A program made the translations under genes and the position numbers. The notes below the pieces were generated by a model. That model saw only the letters and a program-made list of their open reading frames with translations, was not told the DNA's origin and searched no databases. From Lacrimispora saccharolytica (GTDB lineage: Bacteria; Bacillota; Clostridia; Lachnospirales; Lachnospiraceae), in contig JACJJN010000010.1 in assembly GCA_016899975.1 (NCBI GenBank), positions 44,682 through 108,681 on the forward strand: 64,000 bases of DNA, given 5' to 3'. Shown in pieces: positions 27,044 to 35,569 of this stretch. Each line of letters begins with the position of its first letter. Position 1 is the stretch's first letter.

Positions 27044-27099
27044 ACAGGCGTCCGCCCTGATACTGCTCCTTTCGGAGAGCCTTCAGAGCGGACGCCTGT
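27044..27099. terminator. Bidirectional terminator between converging genes
   Basis: Perfect 12-bp arms ACAGGCGTCCGC (27044-27055) and GCGGACGCCTGT (27088-27099) enclose a loop with its own CTCC/GGAG hairpin. It lies between the plus-strand glycosyltransferase stop and the minus-strand CDP-glycerol-type gene stop. The downstream T runs are modest on both strands, but stem strength and position support a shared terminator. Confidence 0.8.
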
Positions 27100-27106
27100 A
27101 CTGTAA

Positions 27107-28255
27107 TTATTTTCCTTCTATCTTTAAGATCCGCATCAACTGTTCCGACGCGTTTCCTTTTTCGTAGCAATCCACCAGTTTCAGATACTCGTCTTTCTTT
27201 CTGACTGCCTTCTCCTGGTCATACTCCGCGATCAGGCGCTCCATTCCATCCATGTCCACCGCATACGGATAAGGCCACTGGCGCACCGGCGTATAAAAAT
27301 CCTTTTTCTCATCAAACCGGGACAAATCCGGAATATAGAGGAAGCCCGGCTTATCCGTCATCGCGAAATCCCACATACTGGAAGAATAATCCGTGATCAG
27401 CACATCCGCCGCCGCCAGAAGTTCCTGCATATCCGGATAATCGGAAGCGTGGTATACGCCTTCCGTGATCTTCGGCTTCACCGCATGGTGCTTCCGCTCA
27501 AGAACCGCAAACGAGCCGCCGAATCTCTGTTCCAGGGCACGGACAACACGGGAATAGTCCAGATTGTCCACATCCTCCGCCTGATAGAAACTGCCGCGGA
27601 AGGTCGGTGCAAACAGCAGGAGCTTCTTTTCCTCCGGAATCTTAAAATACCGGCAGACTTTCTCCCGGCAGTAAGAATAATCTCCAAAAAACAGATCATT
27701 CCGCGGAAGTCCCGTATTGTAAAAATGCGACGGCTCCACCTCCATCGCCTCCGGAAACGCTTCCGTGAAGACCCGGTTGCTGGACAAAAAGACATCCAGC
27801 TGCCTGCCGACCATATGTCGGATGGTTTTCTGGACAGACGTCATTTCCGTTCCCATATTTGCAACCTTAAAGGAACCGCCGCCGTGCCAGGTATGCACCC
27901 AAACCTGCCCATTTCTCTTGGGAACCAGACTTCCCGAAGGAAGCCCTACATTATAGATCACCATCCCTGCCGTCATCATATCACGGAAGTATTCCATGCT
28001 GCCCGCTTTCACCAGGCGTATCCTTCCTCTCAGATCCTCCGGCACAAACACCTGCTCCGGATCATTCACCACCCAGACATATTCATAATCCCTCGCCGCA
28101 TGTTCCAGCAGATACCGGTTAAAATACATCGGATTGCAGTTCACACTCTTTCCCGTGAAGGAACAGAAAACAATCTTTTTCTTCTTTACCGGAAAGATCC
28201 GGAATACATTCATTCCTCCGCGTAAGATATACATTCCCGCTGTTTTGATATCCAT
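27107..28255 (-). CDS. CDP-glycerol glycerophosphotransferase-family protein (TagB/TagF-like)
   Basis: This 382-residue protein has the GT-B-like glycerophosphotransferase domain: VHTWHGGGSFKV near residue 125 (catalytic His region), FAPTFRG, and ADVLITDYSSSMWDF with the conserved TDYSS nucleotide-binding motif. Members transfer glycerol- or ribitol-phosphate from the CDP-polyol to a lipid-linked acceptor in teichoic acid synthesis. It is the last gene of the operon from the 32.4 kb promoter. The TarI-like enzyme of the neighbouring unit could supply the CDP donor. Whether it primes, polymerises or adds a single residue is unknown. Confidence 0.9.
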   Translation of the reverse strand: MDIKTAGMYILRGGMNVFRIFPVKKKKIVFCSFTGKSVNCNPMYFNRYLLEHAARDYEYVWVVNDPEQVFVPEDLRGRIRLVKAGSMEYFRDMMTAGMVIYNVGLPSGSLVPKRNGQVWVHTWHGGGSFKVANMGTEMTSVQKTIRHMVGRQLDVFLSSNRVFTEAFPEAMEVEPSHFYNTGLPRNDLFFGDYSYCREKVCRYFKIPEEKKLLLFAPTFRGSFYQAEDVDNLDYSRVVRALEQRFGGSFAVLERKHHAVKPKITEGVYHASDYPDMQELLAAADVLITDYSSSMWDFAMTDKPGFLYIPDLSRFDEKKDFYTPVRQWPYPYAVDMDGMERLIAEYDQEKAVRKKDEYLKLVDCYEKGNASEQLMRILKIEGK

Positions 28256-28269
28256 TGTTTCTTCCGCCT

Positions 28270-29139
28270 TTATCCTTTTCTTCCGCCGTCCTCTGACAGG
28301 CCGTCACTCTGCTCCTGCTCTTTCCACCATGCCCGAAAGTGGTGATGCGTCACCTGCTGTTCCTTTGGCGGCAGTTTCATATAATCACCATAAAGTTTTT
28401 TCAGATAATACTCATATCCCGCTGGCGCCTGGAAACGATAGCCCTCAAACTCCAGCTCCGTCGTCTCCGCCACAACTTCCGCCGGCATCATATCACAGAG
28501 CCGGTATCCGTCACAGATACAGCCGACCATCTTTGCCCCCTGAACCGGATAACTCCGCGCCAGTTCATCCTGCTTTTTCAGGATCCTGCGGGGACCGTAA
28601 AGCTTTCGCATCAGCCATTTGGCAAATTTCACCGGATTGCTCCGGCCGTCTCCGTAGGACAGATAGTCCCGGTAGGTCCGGCAGGAAAAGCCTCTGTGTC
28701 TGTCCAGCTGGATGCACCGGTTGACCAGAGGCGCGTAATCCTCCTCCTTCTCCCCCGGCAGGCCGTCATAGGGAAAAATATCCACATAGATTCCCATCTC
28801 GCCGCTGTATCCGTTGTCTTCCACCAGGCAGGTTCTGGTGTCCACGATTTTCCCAAACGCATACCGGTACCATCCGGCGGTCTGTATATTCACCATCTGA
28901 TAACGGCTGCCGCTGTCCGGACCGAGAAGCTCTGTCATCCTGTCATAGTCCTCCCGGGGCATCCAAAGATCGATATCATCATCCCATGGAATAAATCCAT
29001 GGTGTCTCACTGCACCCAGCAGGGTACCGTCCACCATAAAATATTTCAGTCCGTGTTCTTTGCAGAATCCGTCGATAAACACCAGGATCTGCAGGGCGAT
29101 CTGCTGTACCTCTTCGATCGTCTCTATCTTCTTCATCAT
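28270..29139 (-). CDS. LicD-family phosphotransferase
   Basis: This 289-residue protein has the LicD core YFMVDGTLLGAVRHHGFIPWDDDIDLWMPRED near residues 33-65, with the DDDID metal-binding cluster. LicD proteins transfer phosphocholine or related phospho-groups from CDP carriers to cell-surface glycans. I use the ATG at 29139, five bases after GAGAGG; a GTG at 29145 overlaps that site. The fused LicC/LicA-like protein in the same operon would be the natural source of a CDP-amino-alcohol donor, which favours phosphocholine-type decoration. The actual group is not proven. Confidence 0.92.
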   Translation of the reverse strand: MMKKIETIEEVQQIALQILVFIDGFCKEHGLKYFMVDGTLLGAVRHHGFIPWDDDIDLWMPREDYDRMTELLGPDSGSRYQMVNIQTAGWYRYAFGKIVDTRTCLVEDNGYSGEMGIYVDIFPYDGLPGEKEEDYAPLVNRCIQLDRHRGFSCRTYRDYLSYGDGRSNPVKFAKWLMRKLYGPRRILKKQDELARSYPVQGAKMVGCICDGYRLCDMMPAEVVAETTELEFEGYRFQAPAGYEYYLKKLYGDYMKLPPKEQQVTHHHFRAWWKEQEQSDGLSEDGGRKG

Positions 29140-29152
29140 CGGCACCTCTCTT

Positions 29153-30550
29153 TTACTTTCTTATTTTCCGCAGCAGATTCCCGATCATTTCCCGGAAGGA
29201 TAACAAAAACAGCACAATGGCGATCGGGAAGAACACCGCGTTCATCTTCAGGTCCCCATAGAAATAAACGCCGCATGCCACAGCCAGCACCACAGCCAGC
29301 AGAACCAGGAACCGGACATCGATCCGGATGGAAACCTCATTCCACAGCAGAAGAATGCGGAATACGATAATCGTCAGGAATCCCAGAAACAACGCGGCGC
29401 TGGCTCCCTGGACACCGAAGCGTGGAATCAGGAAATGTACCCCAAGGATATTGACAGCGCTGCCCGCCACCGTCGTATAAAACAGCAGCCCGTTTTTCTT
29501 CATCGCCGTAAAAATATTTCCAAGGAATCCGGACACCGAGGACGCGATCGTGGCAAGAATATAAAGCGGAACCATATTTCTTGCCTCAGAATATCCGTCC
29601 GCGATCATCAGTGGAAAAATCAGCCAGATAAACGGCAGCAGGATCGCTGCTCCCATCCCCATAAAACGCAGATATGCGTTGACCGCGCTGGAATAAAACT
29701 GACTTAGAGATTCTTTGCTCTCCGCCTCCTTCGCGTAGGATACTTCCTGCCATGCCATCGTAAAGCAGGAGGTAAATAAAGAGATAAACGACCCGAAACG
29801 GATGGCCACCGCATACAGACCGTTCGCCTCCATTCCCATCATCCGGCTGACCGCCACACTGTTGTAGCTGGTCAGAAACCAGTAGGCCGCAGAATTCACA
29901 CACAGCGGAAGGGAGAAACGGAGCATCCGGACAAACAGCGGCTTTTCAAACGCGGAAGGCCGGATCAGTGTCCAGATCTTCACGCCGGCTCCCACCAGAA
30001 GAATATTGCTCAGATAACCGACACATCCCGCCAGATACAGCGCGCTGTAATCCATATGGAGCCCAACGATCAATACCACGTTCAGCGCTGCCGTCACAAA
30101 AGAATTCAGAAGTCCCGCCGACGCATACAGTACATTTTTCCCGTAGGCTCTCGCCACGTATCCCAGAAGATTCTGCAGATTCATCATCAGTCCGTACAGG
30201 TAGATCAGTGGCAGATACCGGACCGTCACAAACTGTCCGAACACCACAAGGATCACCGTATAGGCAGCCGTCGAGATCCCAAAAATAGCAAACCCGCAGT
30301 TGATGGGCTTTTTCTGTCCTTCCGGCGTATGATAGTCATAAAAATACCGGAGGATCCCGCTCCAGATATCCAGATACAGGACGGAACAGAGAAAGGTAAC
30401 GTAATTGATCGAGACATTGTAAGTCCCCATATCCTCCGCCGGAATATATTCCGTGTATACCCGGAGCAGAAGCATCGTGACCAGTTTGGCAAGGACTGTG
30501 CCAAAGAAGTATATTCCGGAGGTTTTCGCGAATTTAATAAAGCTTTTCAT
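29153..30550 (-). CDS. wzx: Oligosaccharide flippase (Wzx/MATE-like, MOP superfamily)
   Basis: This 465-residue integral membrane protein has about fourteen hydrophobic segments and the polysaccharide-transport pattern from the first residues (SGIYFFGTVLAKLVTMLLLRVYTEYIPAEDMGTYN). It flips undecaprenyl-diphosphate-linked units across the membrane. It overlaps the licCA-like fusion gene by 17 bp. No Wzy polymerase was recognised, so the flipped unit may be a side-chain or a teichoic-type repeat that other enzymes attach. Confidence 0.9.
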   Translation of the reverse strand: MKSFIKFAKTSGIYFFGTVLAKLVTMLLLRVYTEYIPAEDMGTYNVSINYVTFLCSVLYLDIWSGILRYFYDYHTPEGQKKPINCGFAIFGISTAAYTVILVVFGQFVTVRYLPLIYLYGLMMNLQNLLGYVARAYGKNVLYASAGLLNSFVTAALNVVLIVGLHMDYSALYLAGCVGYLSNILLVGAGVKIWTLIRPSAFEKPLFVRMLRFSLPLCVNSAAYWFLTSYNSVAVSRMMGMEANGLYAVAIRFGSFISLFTSCFTMAWQEVSYAKEAESKESLSQFYSSAVNAYLRFMGMGAAILLPFIWLIFPLMIADGYSEARNMVPLYILATIASSVSGFLGNIFTAMKKNGLLFYTTVAGSAVNILGVHFLIPRFGVQGASAALFLGFLTIIVFRILLLWNEVSIRIDVRFLVLLAVVLAVACGVYFYGDLKMNAVFFPIAIVLFLLSFREMIGNLLRKIRK

Positions 30551-32363
30551 AGGCCTGTTTTCCTCTCTTTAACCGGTCTCTTCCATAAGACCCAAAATCT
30601 TCCCCCTGCGCTTCTTTCGCCATGGTCCAGGCTGCCCACAGAATATCCTGCAGGATCTCATAGATCCTGATCTTCTCCCGGGCATGCTCCGGCGCATCGC
30701 CTTCAAAATAGTACTGCAGATATAATTCTTCCTCCAGAGGCAAAAACTCGCTCTCCAGCAGATGAGACGCCAGATCCCACATAGGGTCATTGTATCCGGA
30801 ATATTCCCAGTCGATCAGATACATCCGGCCGGAAGCATCCAGGATCAGATTTTCCGGCACCAGATCGTTATGACAGGGCAGATGTTCCGTTCCGATTTCT
30901 TCCAAGCGATCCAGAAGACGGTAAAACGCCTGATCCATCTCCTGATATTCCGGATAGACCGAAGCCTGGACCTTCTCGATCAGCTCCTTGTATTTTTCAT
31001 ACTCCTTCCGGACCGAGAAATCCTGATACATCCTGAGATCCGAATGGTGGAGCTCCCGGAGAAGCCTGGTGGACTTCCGGATATTCATCTCCAGGCGGGC
31101 GGTTTTTCCGTTCAGCGTCACTGCTTCCGGAAGATACTGCGTCACCTTGACACCTGTCTCCGCGTCAAAATATAAGGTGGGCACATTGATCCCGAAATCG
31201 GAAGCCAGCGCACTGTTGTGCCGTTCGCTCTTCCGGTCGATCATAATATCCGTGCATGCCCCGGGAATCCTGAGAATGTATTCCTTCCCTGCGGCTTTGA
31301 CATAAAAATTGGTATTGGTCATTCCTCCGCTGATCCCGAAATCCTCAATGCTCTCTTCCGGAATCCCCATACAGCGGCTGAAGGTCTCTCTGGCATGGTT
31401 CTCTTTTCTGAGCCGTTCTCTCTTCAGTATTTTCGGATATACCCGTTCCCGCGCTTTCCGGTATAATTCCTGATCCTCGATCACCGTCCATGCCATATCG
31501 TCCACCATGATGCCGCGGATCTGGTAGATCCTTCCAATGTCCTCGATCACATACTCATAATTGAGCATCGGATTCTGATTATCTGCAAAATATTCCAGCA
31601 TTTTCCGGTACAGAGACAGGGAAATCCTGCTCAGACCGATCATCTCCCCGTCAATCCGGTTGAGCTGATGGATATCTTTGGAGATCCGGAACAGATTTTG
31701 TCGGCTGTCCAGTTCCACATAAGCCTCATCTTTGGAACCGCTGGGCGCCGTCAGTACCAGCCGGTTCGCCTCCTCCCCTTCCAGAAGCGCGGTGATCGCC
31801 GTCTCCTCAAAGATCAGGTTGCTCTCCAGCAGCAGGAAATCATCCTGAACCAGGTCCCGAACCATGGAAAGGGATTCCATCGTGCCGTTCCATTTGTAAC
31901 GGGGATTGTTCACCAGGGTAACCCCGCGCCCCCGGAAATATTCTTCGTACTGCTCTTTCTGGGAACCGGTCACCACATATATCTTATCGATTCCCCGGAC
32001 GGTGAGCATTTTCAGAAGACGCTCGATCAGCGGGATCCCGCCCACCTCCAGAAGGCCTGTCGGACAGTCAAAATTTGGATTGCGTCCCGCCGCCAGAATG
32101 ACCGCCGTATCGATTTTCTTCTTTCTCTTCTCAAAGATCAGGCGGCCGGTCTGATTCTGCCGGGTCATCTGTTCCAGAAAAGATTCCGCCTTTTCGGTCA
32201 GCTGGATATTGCCTCCCTGCTTTTCCAGGTACCCCTCCTCGGTCAGCTGACGCATCAGCCCATTGACCTGCCCCAGCGACATCTCCACACCCCTGGCAAG
32301 GGCTCTCTGGTTTTCAAACGGATTCTGATTGAGATAATAGAGTATTTTATAATATTTTTCCAT
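30534..32363 (-). CDS. Winged-helix + LicC-like nucleotidyltransferase + choline-kinase-like fusion
   Basis: This 609-residue three-part protein has a MarR-like winged helix at residues 1-66 (ALARGVEMSLGQVNGLMRQL, wing to ~58). A nucleotidyltransferase-like domain follows at ~85-315. A LicA/choline-kinase-like domain spans ~325-609, with CHNDLVPENLIL (H498, D500, N505) and YLIDWEYSGYNDPMWDLA (D518), both intact. The nucleotidyltransferase signature is atypical: AAGRNPNFDCPTGLLEV lacks the usual Arg and Lys, and the metal-site Asp is replaced in ESN (residues 180-182). It could phosphorylate choline or a similar amino-alcohol and perhaps activate it for LicD. It is first in its operon behind a strong promoter and a small operator-like repeat, suggesting self-regulation by the winged helix. 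Confidence 0.85.
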   Translation of the reverse strand: MEKYYKILYYLNQNPFENQRALARGVEMSLGQVNGLMRQLTEEGYLEKQGGNIQLTEKAESFLEQMTRQNQTGRLIFEKRKKKIDTAVILAAGRNPNFDCPTGLLEVGGIPLIERLLKMLTVRGIDKIYVVTGSQKEQYEEYFRGRGVTLVNNPRYKWNGTMESLSMVRDLVQDDFLLLESNLIFEETAITALLEGEEANRLVLTAPSGSKDEAYVELDSRQNLFRISKDIHQLNRIDGEMIGLSRISLSLYRKMLEYFADNQNPMLNYEYVIEDIGRIYQIRGIMVDDMAWTVIEDQELYRKARERVYPKILKRERLRKENHARETFSRCMGIPEESIEDFGISGGMTNTNFYVKAAGKEYILRIPGACTDIMIDRKSERHNSALASDFGINVPTLYFDAETGVKVTQYLPEAVTLNGKTARLEMNIRKSTRLLRELHHSDLRMYQDFSVRKEYEKYKELIEKVQASVYPEYQEMDQAFYRLLDRLEEIGTEHLPCHNDLVPENLILDASGRMYLIDWEYSGYNDPMWDLASHLLESEFLPLEEELYLQYYFEGDAPEHAREKIRIYEILQDILWAAWTMAKEAQGEDFGSYGRDRLKRGKQAYEKLY

Positions 32364-32379
32364 CTGCCATTTCCTCTTT

Positions 32380-32394
32380 GTTCATTTTTTGAAC
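32380..32394. promoter_or_regulatory. Operator-like inverted repeat at the start of the licCA-like operon
   Basis: GTTCA TTTTT TGAAC (32380-32394) is a perfect 5-bp-arm repeat between the -10 element and the ribosome site. It covers roughly the first transcribed bases. A repressor bound here would block the promoter. The first gene product has an N-terminal winged helix, which makes autoregulation an obvious hypothesis. Confidence 0.45.
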
Positions 32395-32402
32395 TACGAG
32401 TC

Positions 32403-32431
32403 ATTCTATCACACCGATGTACTTCTGTCAA
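32403..32431 (-). promoter_or_regulatory. Sigma-A type promoter of the licCA-like/wzx/licD operon
   Basis: On the minus strand there is a perfect TTGACA (plus-strand 32426-32431), a 17-base spacer, and TAGAAT (32403-32408). It lies 40 bases upstream of the ATG at 32363, whose ribosome site is AGAGGA. This is the best promoter match in the window. Confidence 0.85.
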
Positions 32432-32471
32432 ACACCCGGAGATCCATACAGCAGTCCGCAAAGTTCAAGTT

Positions 32472-33632
32472 TTAGACAACCCGGTTTCTCCCGCTGTTCT
32501 TCGCCTGATACAAAGCCTCATCTGCTTTCTCCAGAAGCGCTTCAAACTCTTCTCGTTCCCCTATCGTTCCGACAGCCATGCCGACACTCACGGTCACATT
32601 CTTTTCCGGATCCGCTGCGGGAATTCCAAGCCGTTCGATACTCCGACAGAATTCCTCTCCCAGTTTTCTCGCCTGTTTTTCTCCGAATTCAGGAACTACA
32701 CAAAGAAACTCTTCCCCTCCATAGCGGAACAACCGTCCTTTGGACACCACCAGATTCAATGCACTGGCGACTCTCCGCAGACATTCATCTCCCTGAAGAT
32801 GTCCATAAGTATCATTGTATTGTTTGAAATAATCGATATCAATCATCAACACCGCTGTCTCCTGACGTTTCTCACCGTAACACTGATCTGAAAGGCAGAT
32901 TTCCAAAAACCGGCGGTTCCACAGGCCCGTCAGCGCATCATGGTTTGCCACATAATTCAACTCCTCACTTTTCCGCAGAATTTCCCGATTCTGCCTGGCG
33001 ATCAGTTCCTGCTTTTGAAAATCGCTTCGAACCGTACTGTAACGGTAAATGCTGATTGCTGATGCGATGACGGCAAGAATCACAGAATTAATATAGGTCC
33101 CGTAATGTTCCAGCATGCCGCCCGGCTGAAAATAAGGCATTGCCGTCAAAAGCAGGGCTTCCGCAAGAAGGAAACCGCAGACTGAAAACAGCGGTTCCAT
33201 ATATACCAGAACCGCGATTGCAAGTGCCGCACTCATATATACATTCAGGTTATCGGAAACCCTCTGGTCATAAACGGTGACACATGCCGCCCAGAACAGG
33301 AGGATCAGCCCATACACCTGATAAATCCGCAGACACAGGCGGCTCTTCCCTTCTTTTCCCCTTCTTCCAGATATCGCATTTCTCAGAACGATCGCCGCCA
33401 CGGTAACCGTCAGAAGGATCAGGTAAAACACCATGTAAACTCTGCTTGCTCTCGTATCCAGCCGAAAATCTGTATAATGAAGGGCATAGATTATATTGTA
33501 AATCTCAAAAAGAATGATCGAAATTCCAATCGGCAAAAAATATCTCCAGCATCTCTGCTCCAGAACCTGCTCAAACTTTTGTTCCTGCTCCAGATCCATA
33601 GCAGTTCCGCGAAATATTCTGGTAATACTCAT
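32472..33632 (-). CDS. Membrane-bound GGDEF diguanylate cyclase
   Basis: This 386-residue protein has about six hydrophobic segments in the first ~200 residues, then a short helical linker and a GGDEF domain (NHDALTGLWNRRFLE, MIDIDYFKQYNDTYGH, FRYGGEEFLCVVPE). The active-site motif is GGEEF, so c-di-GMP synthesis is expected. The RxxD inhibitory site five residues upstream is absent (SKGR), so product inhibition through it is unlikely. AAGGAG lies nine bases before the ATG at 33632. It is next to the polysaccharide operon, so control of surface polymers is possible, but no PilZ-type receptor is seen here. Confidence 0.92.
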   Translation of the reverse strand: MSITRIFRGTAMDLEQEQKFEQVLEQRCWRYFLPIGISIILFEIYNIIYALHYTDFRLDTRASRVYMVFYLILLTVTVAAIVLRNAISGRRGKEGKSRLCLRIYQVYGLILLFWAACVTVYDQRVSDNLNVYMSAALAIAVLVYMEPLFSVCGFLLAEALLLTAMPYFQPGGMLEHYGTYINSVILAVIASAISIYRYSTVRSDFQKQELIARQNREILRKSEELNYVANHDALTGLWNRRFLEICLSDQCYGEKRQETAVLMIDIDYFKQYNDTYGHLQGDECLRRVASALNLVVSKGRLFRYGGEEFLCVVPEFGEKQARKLGEEFCRSIERLGIPAADPEKNVTVSVGMAVGTIGEREEFEALLEKADEALYQAKNSGRNRVV

Positions 33633-34030
33633 CTGACTGTACTCCTTCCTCAATGACAAAACGTTTTTCAACATCCTCTATTTGAAAAAGAAAGAGGCTT
33701 CGCGAAACCTATCATACTCCAGGGCGTATTTAAAAATTCATTCCCACAAACTATGACACACATCCCGCAGAAAACAATTTTCAAACACGCTCAAAAGCAG
33801 ACAAACTCTCCCTCGTAAGCCTCTCCATATTCTCTATTAAATTCATCTTATTTTCTGAATATTCTGTTTTTTGTTTTATTTTAAACTCCATGATACAGCA
33901 TATCACATTTCAAATAATAAGTCTATTCTTTTCGTTTTTTTTAGGATAAAATCAGTGGGTAAAATGTAACCGCTCCGTCGGCGGAAGTATTACGAAAATT
34001 ACGAACCCCATTCACGAAAGGAGCTTTATC
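33633..34030. other. AT-rich intergenic region between divergent genes
   Basis: About 400 bases of AT-rich sequence separate the GGDEF gene (minus) and the decayed HelD gene (plus). CCTCT (33674-33678) and AGAGG form a weak hairpin around 33675-33695. The right end has GC-rich CCGCTCCGTCGGCGG and a good ribosome site (AAAGGAG) before the HelD start. No clear consensus promoter, RNA gene or small coding frame was seen. Confidence 0.5.
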
Positions 34031-35410
34031 ATGGATCAGGAGTTTTTACAGGAACAGCGCCATCTTGAGAACTCCGCCAAGGGGACGGAGACTCCTACGG
34101 GCAGCTGGCAGCCGGACAGAACATCCTGGAGCATACCCAGAATGCCCTGCGCAAAAACCGGGCAGCCCTCTCCAAAACCTATTTCGGCCGGATCGACTAT
34201 TATGACGAGACTTACCGCAGCCAGGAGTGCTGCTACATCGGAAAAAACGGAATCACCAGGAACCAGACGGATGTAGTCGTGGTGGACTGGCGTGCACCTG
34301 TGTCCAGCGTCTATTACGAAAATGAAATCGGACAAGGATCCTACGATGTCCCGGAAGCCTCCAGAATCTCTATCAATCTGCAGAAAAAACGTACCTACGA
34401 TATTTCTGACGGGAAGCTGCTTGGCTTTTATGACAATGACGTTGCGGCAAAACGACGAACTGCTGGTAAAATACCTTTCCCAGAACAAAGAGGCGGTGCT
34501 CGGCGACATCATCGCAACGATCCAAAAGGAACAGAACCTGATCATCCGGGACAGCCCGTTCAAAAATATTATCGTCCAGGGAGTCGCAGGGAGCGGCAAA
34601 ACCACCGTCGCCCTCCACCGGATCTCCTATTTGCTTTACAACTACGAAGACCGTTACAAGCCTTCGGAATTCTGTATTGTCGGCAGTAGCGATATGCTCC
34701 TGAATTACATCAGCAGCGGTCTTCCGGAGCTGGACGTAAATCATGTGGAACAAATGCGGATGGATCTGTTCATCCCTTATCTCATGGGAAAATCCTGGAA
34801 AAAGAAATACAAACTTGTCCCGGACCTTCCGGACGCGCCGGTAAAGAGCAAACTTCCCTTTGTCCTTGCTCTGGAACAATTCCTGGCGGATTTCCGGAAA
34901 CGCTTTCTCCCGGCACAGACAGTCAGAGATTCCCGACTGGGTACCCTGCTTTCCCGGGAAAACATGGCGGAAACTCTTCGCTCCAATCCGGGGCTTTCCC
35001 TGATGCAGCTGGAAAAGCTTCTGAACGCCCGGATTGCTTCCAGGATCCGTTTTCTCTGTCCGGATGGAAATGACACGCTGAAACAGATGCTGCCCGGATG
35101 TTATTTTACAGTCATGGGGGATGTTTCCCAGAATATCCGCTATGAAACCGGAATGAACGACTGGGAGGGGCTGAAAAAAGCCCTGTTTGAAAAAGAGAAT
35201 GACAGTTCCTCTTTCCATAACGGCGTGATGGTTCTCCCTGTCACGCTGACCAAAGGTCTGGAGTTCGATGCGGTGATCCTCTGGAAGCCGGATGAGGAAC
35301 ATTACGGGGATAATGCACGGGAGGCAAAGCTGCTTTATGTTGCTATCACACGGGCGCTGCATGAACTTTACCTTCTCGGAAACAAAGAAATCAGCGGACT
35401 GATGAGGTAG
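34031..35410 (+). pseudogene. Decayed HelD-type UvrD-like helicase gene
   Basis: The start (AAAGGAG, ATG at 34031) and N-terminus MDQEFLQEQRHLENS fit HelD, which recycles RNA polymerase. Homology then jumps between frames: HTQNALRKNRAALSKTYFGRIDYY... continues in a second frame to about 34455, then a third frame carries IIVQGVAGSGKTTVALHRISYLL (Walker A) to the stop. Large internal stretches are also missing: sequence passes directly from NARIASRIRF to a late CYFTVMGDVSQNIRYE motif, and then to VLPVTLTKGLEFDAVIL and YVAITRALHELYL. Total length is about 460 codons against roughly 700-770 in the family. At least two frameshifts plus deletions make it non-functional. Confidence 0.88.
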
Positions 35411-35523
35411 GGGGAGGACGGCCAAAACCGAAGGGCCGGGCCGGAGGTGCGCCCGCAGGGGTGGCATGCGGTTTCGGAGCATAAGAAGTTCTAAGGCTGC
35501 AGTCTGTCTGCTAAAAACGCCCT
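35411..35523. other. GC-rich structured spacer 3' of the HelD remnant
   Basis: This spacer is strikingly GC-rich for its surroundings and has imperfect arms CCAAAACCG (near 35424) and CGGTTTCGG (near 35470) enclosing GGGCCGGGCC. It contains no gene. It could fold into a stable RNA or be a repeat-family relic. Compare the larger inverted repeat at 42692-42955, which also follows a plus-strand gene. Confidence 0.35.
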
Positions 35524-35569
35524 GAAAAACCGCAAACTCGCGCAGTGCGCTCAGACAGTGCGGTTTTTC
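35524..35569. terminator. Bidirectional terminator
   Basis: GAAAAACCGCA (35524-35534) and TGCGGTTTTTC (35559-35569) are perfect 11-bp arms with A/T tracts built into each side, so the hairpin works in both directions. It ends the HelD remnant on the plus strand and overlaps the last codons of the TetM-like gene on the minus strand. Confidence 0.85.

Noticed and set aside
29153..30550. A Wzy-type polymerase.
   Set aside because: The flippase-like protein has the MOP pattern from its N-terminus, and none of the other polytopic proteins shows a clear Wzy signature.
34031..35410. Programmed frameshifting in an intact HelD gene.
   Set aside because: Besides frame changes, large internal parts of the family are missing, which frameshifting cannot explain.
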